Positions 35,904 to 45,582 of a stretch of DNA of 64,000 bases are shown here, piece by piece. A program made the position numbers and the translations under genes. Source of the stretch: Ceratodon purpureus (lineage: Eukaryota; Streptophyta; Bryopsida; Pseudoditrichales; Ditrichaceae); the NCBI GenBank assembly GCA_014871385.1, contig CM026433.1:4049573-4113572 (forward strand), read 5' to 3'. The notes beneath the pieces are model-generated. The model did not search any database, was not told the origin of the DNA, and saw only the letters and a program-made list of their open reading frames with translations. Position 1 is the first letter of the stretch. The number at the start of each line of letters is the position of its first letter.

Positions 35904-36512
35904 TCAAGAAGCGGGCACCTCGGCCAATTGGCCGTTACCATCGCTGCTCCTTCCTTCCTGTTGCCCCGTCGCGTGGCATAGGCAGACTTCCTGACAGTAG
36001 TTCGAATTGAACGCCACTTCTTTTCGCGCCCATCCAATGGTTGGGTCATGGCGTACTAACCACGGTATTCCTAAAATGCACGAGTAACGCCCTGTGTTGG
36101 TGATGTCAGCCACCAGTGATTCCCGATGGGACCCTACCACCAACTCCACGGTTGCTTCGTGAGTTATCAAGCCCGAATTAATTGTTCTACCATCAATAAC
36201 ACGGACTTCTCGAGGAACAGCTTTAGGCCGAATCGTGGCCTGGCAGCGTTGGGCAAACTGCGGGTGCATAAAGACTCCTGTCGCTCCCGAATCAATAAGG
36301 GTATCAGCTGCTACAGAATTGATTTGCGCACCCAATGTCAAGTGACCTTCGGAATCACTGGTCGCTCGCAAACATACCGGTGTCATTGCCTCCTTTTCCA
36401 ACTCCAATGATTTCTCATAATTCTCTACCATTTCCCATTGTGGAATCGTTATCGATGCAGTTTGACGTACGCCCGGGTACCAAACCAACTTCTTCAGTCC
36501 CGGGCATGGTCT
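35904..36512 (-). CDS. Chromovirus protease segment of pol (-1 frame relative to gag)
   Basis: The open frame lies one base back from gag, overlapping its end, with the aspartic protease motif LIDSGATGVF and the flap-side LGIPWL. It has no ATG of its own near the start, so it is probably reached by -1 frameshifting at the GGGAAAA at 36512-36518 (minus strand). It ends at TGA 35904-35906, after which the RT frame continues without shift. CGA to TGA by CpG deamination is a simple explanation; stop-codon read-through is the alternative. Confidence 0.8.
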   Translation of the reverse strand, partial: RPCPGLKKLVWYPGVRQTASITIPQWEMVENYEKSLELEKEAMTPVCLRATSDSEGHLTLGAQINSVAADTLIDSGATGVFMHPQFAQRCQATIRPKAVPREVRVIDGRTINSGLITHEATVELVVGSHRESLVADITNTGRYSCILGIPWLVRHDPTIGWARKEVAFNSNYCQEVCLCHATGQQEGRSSDGNGQLAEVPAS

Positions 36513-36518
36513 TTTCCC
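36471..36518 (-). promoter_or_regulatory. -1 ribosomal frameshift signal at gag/pol junction
   Basis: On the minus strand: heptamer G-GGA-AAA (36518-36512) in gag phase, a 6-base spacer GACCAT, stem arm GCCCGGG (36505-36499), a 21-base loop, and stem arm CCCGGGC (36477-36471). The gag TGA (36496-36494) lies in the loop. Downstream TCAAACT (about 36465-36459) can pair with GGTTTGG of the loop (five Watson-Crick pairs and two G-U), allowing an H-type pseudoknot. The shift direction matches the protease frame exactly. Confidence 0.75.
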
Positions 36519-37558
36519 GACCCCTCCTCTTCTACAGCCGCCAAAGATAAGGGTTTAGAAGGATTGGTCGGACACCTTGCTCTCACATGTCCCAACAACC
36601 CACACCCCCAACATCTTCCCTGCTTTTGATACTCCATCCGCTCACTTGCTGTTTTGGCCAGTGCGGTGGACACATGAACCGCATCCAACTCCATAGGCGT
36701 GGGAACTGATGTTCCCGGGTTGGTATGGAATCTGCCCATATGCTCTTTCGAATTATGAAATGGAGTGAAGGGCCGTCGATTTTGACGTCGCAACCATAAC
36801 CTTTCATCAATCCTCGAGGCCATTGCCATCCATTCTTGAAGCCCACGTGGTTGAGTTTCTGCTGTGGCTATGGAATCGAGGACTTCATCCTTGAGGCCTC
36901 CTCGAAACCGGGCCACCAAACTGGGCTCATTCCAGTCAACCTGTGCTGCGTTTTCATTGAATGTGGAGATGTAACTTGCTACCGAGCCTGTTTGTTTGAT
37001 CTTCCCAAGACGGTCCTCCGCATTGCTTCTCCTATCCATATCCCCATACACTGATATTATTGCTTCTCTAAATTGATCGTAATTATTCAACAACTCATGG
37101 GCTCGTCCTTCATCCAGCGCCTGGAGGATTGGCACAGCCCAATTTTGGGCTGCTCCGGTCATGTAAGACAGAGCGAAAGCTATTTTATCTTCGTCACAAC
37201 GATAAGCTCTTGGATTGCCGCGGAATACCAACCTGATCTGTGCGAACCACTTATAAACTTCTCCGCCCTTTTTCCCCGAAAATTTGTCAGGCTTGGCTAC
37301 CTTTGATTCTGCACCGTTCCCACGTTCATCATAACAAGATCTGTCTGCTCTAGTCTCCCGACCACCTACTCTCGTGCCTGATACCGGTGGTGCCGCCGTG
37401 GGAGGTATTGCAGCTTGTTCCGAAACCTGTTGTACGATGTGAGGTATTGCCGTCTGAAAAAACGATTGGATCTGTTGCTGGATAAACTCCGCCCATTCCG
37501 GTCCCAATCCTTCCTGCACCGCTGGAACCCCGTCTCTACCCAACCTCCCTTCCTCCAT
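36494..37558 (-). CDS. gag: Chromovirus gag (capsid/nucleocapsid)
   Basis: 354 residues from ATG 37558. A Gln-rich N-terminal segment (FIQQQIQSFF) is followed by a retrotransposon-gag domain (KPDKFSGKKGGEVYKWFAQI to LVARFRGGLKDEV). One CCHC zinc knuckle, CWGCGLLGHVRARC, lies near residues 317-330. Gag packages the RNA in virus-like particles. Its 3' end overlaps the protease frame by about 60 bases. Confidence 0.9.
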   Translation of the reverse strand: MEEGRLGRDGVPAVQEGLGPEWAEFIQQQIQSFFQTAIPHIVQQVSEQAAIPPTAAPPVSGTRVGGRETRADRSCYDERGNGAESKVAKPDKFSGKKGGEVYKWFAQIRLVFRGNPRAYRCDEDKIAFALSYMTGAAQNWAVPILQALDEGRAHELLNNYDQFREAIISVYGDMDRRSNAEDRLGKIKQTGSVASYISTFNENAAQVDWNEPSLVARFRGGLKDEVLDSIATAETQPRGLQEWMAMASRIDERLWLRRQNRRPFTPFHNSKEHMGRFHTNPGTSVPTPMELDAVHVSTALAKTASERMEYQKQGRCWGCGLLGHVRARCPTNPSKPLSLAAVEEEGSGKDHARD

Positions 37559-37725
37559 CGCAGCAGCAATTTAGCCCAATGACCAAGCACAACGATCAAT
37601 AGTTATTCCACTAAGCATTGCCTCCATCGTAACCAACCCCCGAGGGTATGCAGCGTTCATCGAGTGTAGCCTGCTGGTGGATCCTCTGCCACGAGTAGCT
37701 TACTCATAATTTGTAATATAATAGT

Positions 37726-38043
37726 TTAAGAACGCCAACTATTAATGTATCGCACCGTGGCATCCAAAATTGCATCGACTTCAGAGTCTTGGATTCTTTT
37801 CAACCCGTCCTGTGTAATTTTCTCGTTCCTCCTCCCTCTCTCATCGTGGTGGCGCCACACTTCTTCCAGTATCATGTCGGCATCATCCGCATTTTGGCAG
37901 TCCCTGATTATGGCTCTTGCTAGATGGAGATCTTCAGACTCATGACGTGAGAATCCTGTATCTAACTCTGCAATGGTGGCGCGGGTTAAAGCTGCTCGAA
38001 GGTTCAGCCTCCGGTGGTAACGGCTGAGCCGTCTTCCTGGCAT
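37726..38043 (-). CDS. Small extra ORF upstream of gag in the LTR element, unknown
   Basis: 105 codons from ATG 38043, in the leader between the 5' LTR and gag, in a frame different from gag and ending 167 bases before it. The product is charged and helical in composition (RRLSRYHRRLNLRAAL; CQNADDADMILEEVWRHHDE). I do not recognise it. Most chromoviruses have no ORF here. It could be an accessory protein, an upstream regulatory ORF or chance. Confidence 0.45.
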   Translation of the reverse strand: MPGRRLSRYHRRLNLRAALTRATIAELDTGFSRHESEDLHLARAIIRDCQNADDADMILEEVWRHHDERGRRNEKITQDGLKRIQDSEVDAILDATVRYINSWRS

Positions 38044-38115
38044 GCGTGTTATTCACGAACTGCGACGAAACATAGTTTCCTCACCGGTCTTCACAACCTC
38101 TCCCATGGAGCGTGG

Positions 38116-38135
38116 ACAGTCTGGACTTAGCATAA
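38116..38135 (-). other. Primer-binding region of the LTR element (non-canonical)
   Basis: Just inside the 5' LTR the minus strand reads TTATGCTAAGTCCAG. It lacks the TGG expected for pairing to a tRNA CCA end and does not resemble the usual initiator-Met site of plant elements. ATGCTAAGT is complementary to ACTTAGCAT inside the LTR, so priming may be unusual. Confidence 0.4.
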
Positions 38136-38517
38136 TGTTAGGGTCTCTATCTCTTAAACGAGATTCTGTCAACACTCCAATTGATCCTGTAACCGGTCGG
38201 CACAGAATTCCAATATAGCAGAACGGGAGACATCATGTACAGAGAATACTTAGTAAGTGAACATGCTCATGATTACGACTCGTTAATTCTGAGTATCCGA
38301 AAAGCATGCTTCCAATTCAGATCAGTGCAACCAGACATAGCGAGCAGTGAATAGTAACAAGGCTTATATTAACAGGATGCTAAGTGAGGGACATCGCCCC
38401 CCTCGTGAAGCTTTAAGCAAAGTGACTTAACCGAATCTGATCTAACTGTTCGCTAGCAACTGTCCTGTAACCGTAAGTCCAGTGATCACGTCCAGCTGTT
38501 ACGACGGAGTCGTAACA
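38136..38517 (-). repeat. 5' LTR (right copy)
   Basis: 382 bp, no difference seen from the left LTR. It drives the minus-strand transcript. The TATA candidate is AATATAAGCC at about 38371-38362. Confidence 0.95.
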
Positions 38518-38522
38518 CCGAT

Positions 38523-40740
38523 GGTTGAGTTTGAGGGCATGCACGAGCTTTTTCAGTTCGTTGGGGTTCCCAGGCTGCCTCGGAAGCACTGGTTCGCGAG
38601 CAGTGGGTGGCAGATGGCGGAGGCTTTGCACGAGGTAGTTCTGGGGGCCTCCTCGCAGGTTCTTTCTAACGCCAATTTTTTTTCCCTCAGTTGCGATGAG
38701 GTTACTACTGTGGACAATCAAGTGTGGATCTCAATCCACGCTTATGTTGTGGAAAATTGGATCCGGGTTCCTGTTTTGCTGTCGCTTGAGCGTGTTGTTG
38801 AGGGCTGTGGAGCGGTGAACCTCACCCGCATTATCACTCAGGCCATGGCCAACGGTGGTCTCACCGAGTCACACATTCGGGCCGGCCTCATGAGCGTGGG
38901 GGCAGATGGGGCCTCCACTTTCCAAGGGAGGAGGTCGGGAGTGATCACACAGCTGCAGCAATTGCATGCGCCGCATGTAATTGGCATGCACTGTGTGGCC
39001 CATCGGACCAACCTCGCCGTTGGTTGTCTGTCTGACCTTCCCTCTGTCCAACGAATTGAGCACCTGTTGCAGTCTTTGCATTTTTTTTTCTCCAAGTCCC
39101 CCAAGCGTCACCTTGAGTTTACCAAATTGTCCGAGATCTTGCAGACCAAAGGGATGAAAATCCTGCGGCAAGTAAAGACTCGTTGGATTTCAATGCTCAG
39201 TCCTCTGAAACGTGTACTATCTGAGTACCGCACCTTGGTTGTGAAGATGTACTCTGATATGCATGCTGCGGTGCTTGTGCCCTCGGCCAAGATCAATTTT
39301 GAGGCGCTGGTTGACATCGAAAACCTCCTGAGTCTTGCATGTTTTGTCCCACTCTTGGAGTCAGTCAAGAACCTCATTGTCTTTGCTCAAAGTCCGAATG
39401 TGTATGTCTGTGACTTTACAAGGGCCTTGCAGCTTTGCTGCGATGACATTGACAGTTTGTACCGAGCTGAGGAAACTGCGTTTAAATCAGATGTATTTTC
39501 TCATTTCACCCCAATCTGTGACATGACGCATGATAGTATCAAGTTGAGATGGCAACCAGACATGAACGGAGGTGATGACCTATTAGTGTTTGAGGGCCAC
39601 TTGCAAACTCCTGCTGGAGCCCACCTGAATGCCACTGTCCGGGCTGATGGAGGTCGGTCCAGTGTTTTCGTGACCCCTTCCATGTGGGAGCTTGTGAAGG
39701 CCAGCGTGAAACGGGATGTGAAATGTAAGTGGCCCCTTCAGAATCTCCAGTAGCTTGTCACCGCAACTTAATGCTACCATGCGTCATGATCCTTGTTTGT
39801 GTTGCTTTGGGCTTCTTGTCTATTTTCCATTTGTTGTGATACACTTTGTGTTGCTAATGTGTGTGCTGTGTGGCCTGTCTAGTGGCTGCGGATCTGATTA
39901 TCAGTGAGCTCCATGACCGATTTCCGGCCAACCATGTGTTGAATGCTTTTAGCATTGTGTACCCTCATTTCTGGCTGCCTGAGAATGAGCCGCATCTGCA
40001 CTTGCAGCAGCATATTTCTGTGATTAAATCCACCTTTTGTGACCCTAAACAGTGCTACATGGGGGAGGCCTCTTTGTCTGCCAATGGTCCACTGTCCGCA
40101 TCTGCACTTGATGCACAGCTGGGGCTTTTTAAGCTCGCCATGGAAAGCAATAGCCCCGCGGCACTGGCCCCCTTTGACATGCACCTCAATCCGCTAACAA
40201 AGTTGTGGCGAAAGCTCAGTCAGTCCACCATTCTGACCAAGTCGAGTTTTCCCGAGTTTTTCAAGCTGGCTCACGTAGCCATGGTCATGGTGATGTTCTA
40301 TAATCATTTTATCTTCTTTGTCTAATGCTGTATACCTCCTAGGCTGCGGTGTTTTCTGCTGCACTGTGTCCAGGTCTCGGTGGAGTTTGCAGCTGCGGGT
40401 TTCCTCTTTTTAGCTTCTGGCCTTGGGGTCTTGGTAGGTGGTTTGTGAGCTTACTGTCTGCTGCTCACCGAATTCCCTTCTCTCGTAATCATGGTAGATT
40501 GACTCGTTTTTGTTGTAACCTTACTGTTTGCAGGTTCTGGGGAGTGTTGAGGATGAGCGGCTTTTCAGCACGGTGGCTTTTGTCAAAGGCCGGCTTCGGA
40601 ACAGGCTTACGGACCACCTTCCTCTTGTTGTTCGCATGTTTGCCCAGAAGCATTACACTCTCCAAACCATGCCCTTCAAAGAAGCAATTGGCGTTTGGCA
40701 CAAGGCCGTGAAGACGAAACGTTACGCTGTGAATGCTTAG
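38523..40740 (+). pseudogene. hAT-type transposase gene, 3' portion (downstream of LTR insertion)
   Basis: Continues the frame of the 5' portion: 38523-39724, 39883-40289 and 40534-40740, in phase. Together with 31588-32360 it makes 862 residues with no other stop. RNase-H-like catalytic blocks are SCDEVTTVDNQVWISIHAY (first Asp), VGADGASTFQG (second Asp) and GSVEDERLFSTVAF (Glu, in the hAT C-terminal dimerisation region). The donor at 40290 (GTGATG) is weak. AATAAA at 40849-40854 may be the poly(A) signal. Without the LTR element the gene would be intact. Whether it was an active transposon or a domesticated gene is unknown because no terminal repeats were found. Confidence 0.75.
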
Positions 40741-42030
40741 TTTTCCATTTAGATCTCAGACTTTTTGTATTTGACAGGTTTTCCCTCCTTTTTATCACTA
40801 TTCTTAGCATTTAGGCAATACCTCTTGTTCCTTAAAGTTGAGAACTTTAATAAAATCGAGGTTTCCTGTCCATTTACATTGCCGCATGCCTCTTGAATCT
40901 TGATCATTTTGCTTTTATGTTGTTAGTGAAAAAAAAAAAAAAAAACTTGAACATGGTTGAGTTTGCTTTTTCTCAAGTTAACTTGGAAATTAAAATCTGT
41001 TTGAAGTCTGAACTGCTTGTTTGAATCTCAAACTTAACCAAAAAATAAAAAAGTTAATCAATTGAAGTCCGATTCAGTTTTTATGAACTTAACCAAAAAA
41101 AAAGTAAAATGAAGCTTTAAAAAGGTAAAGTAAAAGTCGCAAAGGTGAATTTCATAACTTTAAAAATAATAAAAATAAAATTGTAAATAGCTAGAATGCT
41201 CCAACATGGCATGCTGAAATCGTGAAAATACGCCCCTAAACCCTTCCCTTTAGCCCCTAATCCTACTCTCTCTGCTCTCTGAGTAGCACTGCAATTCTGA
41301 TGTAATTTCAAATGTCATAGCACTATTGAGATGCGTAAATGAACTCTGTAGCCAAGTGAATTGCTACTCAATTCATCCACTTCGCACAGCTGGCTATCCA
41401 GAGTTACTGGTTCTCGTTTTTCCACCTCCTCGAAATAGTTTAAAAAAAAATCACTGGTCTGAAAGTGGGGTTTCCTTACTTATTGCAGGGACTGTACACT
41501 GTAAAGCACGTTGGTAGTATTGCAAGGATCTTGCTGTAGTACTATATATTAGGAGTACAAATTTGCTGCAGTACTGTGGTAGTTTAAGAGAGTGCAGTAC
41601 TGTGTCAATGAGTTGTATCGTTTCAATTTAAAAGTCATATAACATATTGTAGCAGTATTCTTTTATAAGCTACTATTGCAGTATTGTAAAAATTGCAAGG
41701 GTTGTAGTACTGTTTCAATTAGTATTGTGTTATTATTGTTCCAAGGGATCTTTTTAATCAATATCATTTAAGGAATTGATGTTTTATTATGTTCTTTGAA
41801 TACAATGTGCATAATAAACATATAGTTTTGAGATAACATAATCGTTTTTAATTTTTGTCCTTCCTACGATTGTATGATTGAGTACAAAGGTGCAGAATGA
41901 ACATATTGTTTTAAAATTTATAAGCATTTACAAAGAAATGATCATCTCTTTGAAAATTTGACAAAATTTGAACAACCTTTAGAATTGAACCTATTTCTAC
42001 AAGAGCATATGAACCACCGTTATTCCTACG
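40741..42030. other. 3' flank of hAT gene and AT-rich intergenic DNA
   Basis: Includes an A17-18 tract at about 40928-40945 and a stretch rich in GCAGTACTGT-like sequence (41,530-41,720). No gene seen. Confidence 0.5.
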
Positions 42031-45000
42031 TCATTTTAGTTCATTGTTAATCAATAACCTATCAAATTGAACATGCTCGTATAAACGTATCAAACAGAAG
42101 TCTTTGCTTAGAGTTTCGTCATGTTCTCCTATCATGTTGCATCTAAAAAGGAGGCGGAGTTGTCCGTAATATTCACTATCAACATCGTCTTCACTTTGAA
42201 TGGAAACTCTACCAAACCATTCTCTCCCTAAAAACTTTGGCGTTGCACGTATGAACATAGGGATATTTCCATATTTTGGAACCATACCAAGACGTAATGC
42301 CAAAGACCTATAAATTTGCATAGTTTGCAATCACAAAATAACAACCCTTTAAAAATATTAATTAATTTATTAATAAAAATTATGAAAATAGTTTTTTGCA
42401 TTGTAAACATAGATGAGCTTCCTTCAATCCATGCTGGTTTGTATAAATATCCAAGCATTGCTTCAAATGAATAAGGACCTCCTCTTAGGCCGTTAGGATA
42501 ATATATAACTTTAGTTTATCCAAAATATAATTCACATTAAATATAGTATTTAGAATTGTTGTAGATAAACTTCCTTGGAACCCGGCTAAGATATGAGTTC
42601 TACTTTCCAAAGCCTGTGAATTACAGGATAACAGAAGATTAACTTGACAATCACATTTTGAATGAATCAAAAGTACTTCCACTTGCTTATCCATACAAAA
42701 GCATCATTATAGATAGTTCTTGAAGAAAGTTAGATAAACATACCTTGTCCTATGCTTTATTATTTCCAATAGAAGGCAAAAATCCATCCATCTCCACAGC
42801 ATTGCGTCTTAAGGCTTCCAATCGTTTGTTGTGTTTTATGATGTATTCCATACTCTCTTTTATTGCTAGCGCGATATGGAATTTTCATTCGTGCTATATG
42901 AAGATGTTCGTACATGTTAGAGCTATATTCCACGGGAGCTCCAAAGCGACGAATTGAAGACAAATAATGTATCATATTGTGAACCTTGATAATCTTGAAA
43001 CCAGACTTCTGCCACATATGCAAATTTGTTGTAAATGAATGTACCGCCGTGGAAAAAAAAAATTAAAAAAAAAAAAAAACTTATCTCTTTACTTTGCAAT
43101 CTTTCATTATTAGAATGAATAAATTGTTAAAATCAATCTTATTATATATATAATGTGGAGTTCAAAAACATACCTTCTCATACATTCATCCATTACATTT
43201 ATAGTGTGCACTGTGAATTCCTTAGAACGACATGCAATTTCATACCATTGTAAAAAATTCACAATGGTTTTGATTATGAAGGTTGGCATTAATTCCACTA
43301 AACAGTACATAATCACCTGGAAAGTTAATACTTGTTAATAAAAATATTACAATTATCAATCATCATTTCATATTTTAAATATATGTTCCTATTTCAACAT
43401 TTTGCAAGAAAATAATGAACAAGGTTATAATTTTTTTAAAAGGTATTACTATGTTGAAGAAACATACCTTCATAATGTTCCGGTGCTCAAAGGCGGCAAA
43501 GTTTGCATTTGAGCAAAAAAACCCACCGTAGTCAGTTCCTGACACTCAAAATTGAAAAAAATGACTACGAAGTTTAATTGTAGCAAGTCTACTATCTAAG
43601 ATTGGAAGAGGATCTTCTGGAAGCTCTTTAGAGACATTGATCACAATGTCCATAAGTGTCTTAAAAATTTTGATATCTGCTTGATGGAGTATATCAACAT
43701 TGATAGCAAGGTAGGGATTTCCAAAATCGGTACACCCTCCAGCAAAATCCCACAACGCACACTACACAACAAAACACAACAATGTCTTCAGAAAATGTTA
43801 CTTAAAAAATAAAAATAAAAATAAATAAAATTTCTTAAATTACAAATCAAAAATTAAAAATTATAGATAATTAAATTGATATTCAAAAACATCCCTATTA
43901 ATATACAGTATTGGCAATTTAAGATGAATTATATACCTGAACTAGATGTAGAGAATGACTTCTGGACAATACATATCTAGCTCTGCCTTGTAGTCTAGTT
44001 AAGTCTTCATAAATTTCCTTCATTGAAGGTTCAGTCCGATATACTATCATTTTCTCAATATTTGCCAACTCATTTGTAGGCACCATACAAGTACTACAAG
44101 GATATTGCGATTTGTTGGTGTGAAAAGTACATATGACTTGTGGAGGAAAAAAGAACTTTTTTTTTTATATTTTTAATCAATGAATAAACATATAACTTAA
44201 ATGAAGTAAGAAATAAACCAATAAGGTGAATTGTTTAAAATTAAATATTTTAATTACCTTGCAACCTTCTGCATGATCAACCATATAAGAGTATAACCTT
44301 GGATAAACCTTGTGCTCATTGCAAAAGGATCTATAAGATCTAAACCGTTGTAATAAATACACCAAAAAAAATTAAAAAATTAAAAACCCCTGTTAACATG
44401 TGTGTATAATATTACTTGAGTTAAAAATCATGTACAAATGAGGAATTTCTAAAATACACAACGTATAACAATAGAATAGGGTATTTACGCAAAAGATAAA
44501 TCTAAAGAGAAATTCCTATACAAATTCTATAAGAAGTTGTTTGGTCCTTTTCATCATGATAAGGGCAATATAAATATTAGAAATCTAGGGACACAATAAA
44601 CTTACATGAAACTGGCTTCTTTGAATGGCTTCAAAACATGATCAAGACATCTTTGAAATGCTTCCAATATTTGTACGGAGTTTAGATTTTGAGTTGAAAA
44701 ATCAGGTAGTACAGCAAGAAGACAATGACGTTCTGGTTGATATCTTTGTTTACAAGCTAATTTGCAAGCAATAGGTATATAGAATGGCTACTAACTTTTC
44801 CATCTTTAGAGAGTGATATTTGGTCTTTATAAATAATTAATGGCGCTATAACTTCATCACCATGTTCAAAATTCACATGATCCTATGAAAAAAAAGACAT
44901 ACATATTTATAAATTAATGAATAAAATAAAATAAATAGAAAATTATGTGATTAATAATGTCCTAACAAACACAAACAAAAGCTTAAACACTTACTTGCAT

Positions 45001-45582
45001 TAAATGCCACCACTTTCTTGTTGCAGGTGTGGAATATATTACTTCTCCATTGGCATTATGTTTGGTACTAGGCTTGATATCAAAATTCTCAGCATTTATG
45101 GATGACGAAAACAGAGTCTCATAAGCTACAAGTGAATCGTGATGGTGTAACTTATAGCCTTGGATTTCTTGAGATTGCCATCGATCATCCTCGCGGTAGT
45201 ACAATTTTTTATTGTTCTGAACGTCTACAGGGGATTCTACGGCGACATTTTCTATTTTGAATTGAGGATGAAGTAATACAACTTGTCTATATCAGTGTTG
45301 GACAAACTAGCTGTATTTTTAACCATTCTAATCTATTGTACAAGACTATTAGTTGAATCATAAGCATAAGTAGATGATTGAGCACAAGTAGATCACTTCG
45401 TGGAGGAGCTTCTTCTGAAGTGAAGAAACTTGGTGTAGTAGGCCTTTTTTCTGCAATATTTTTTTACTCGACGAAGGTCTTTCACGTGGAATATCTTATG
45501 ATAAACAAGTAGCTTTGTGTGTGGTAAGAGCTCTGCTAGATTTATAAGAACCACGACATATGTTACATATGTAAGTGTTCAT
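42031..45582 (-). pseudogene. Decayed Plavaka-like (KDZ/CACTA-related) transposase
   Basis: Pieces in minus-strand order fit one protein. A C2H2-like finger CNICRGSYKSSRALTTHKATC (45582-45496) ends in a stop. Then come the FDIKPSTKHNANGEV..WWHLMQ block (to 44995), KQRYQPERHCLLAVLP and RCLDHVLKPFKEASF (44760-44605), RLYSYMVDHAEGC (44320-44270), CSTCMVPTNELANIEKM (44100-44030), GCTDFGNPYLAINVDILHQAD (43755-43650), KVHNMIHYLSSIRRFGAPVEYSSNMYEHLHIARMKIPYRASNKR in two adjoining stretches (43005-42860), and YYGQLRLLFRC (42200-42130). Some gaps are AT-rich introns, but a frameshift near 44755 and the early stop show decay. Family assignment rests on block order and wording remembered from Plavaka-type proteins. 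Confidence 0.6.

Larger units (their letters stand above)
32361..38517 (-). mobile_element. Complete Ty3/Gypsy chromovirus LTR retrotransposon inserted in hAT gene
   Basis: 6,157 bp, oriented on the minus strand. LTRs of 382 bp (32361-32742 and 38136-38517) begin TG, end CA and look identical along their whole length. The target duplication is CCGAT at 32356-32360 and 38518-38522. The minus-strand order is 5' LTR, small extra ORF, gag, protease, RT, RNase H, integrase, chromodomain, polypurine tract, 3' LTR. Protease-RT-RH-IN order and the chromodomain place it in the chromoviruses. Identical LTRs mean a very recent insertion. One in-frame TGA sits between protease and RT. Confidence 0.95.

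Noticed and set aside
41241..41270. CCCCTAAACCC...TTTAGCCCCTAA resembling a CCCCTAAA element end
   Set aside because: No adjacent TTAA and no matching inverted end within 2 kb.
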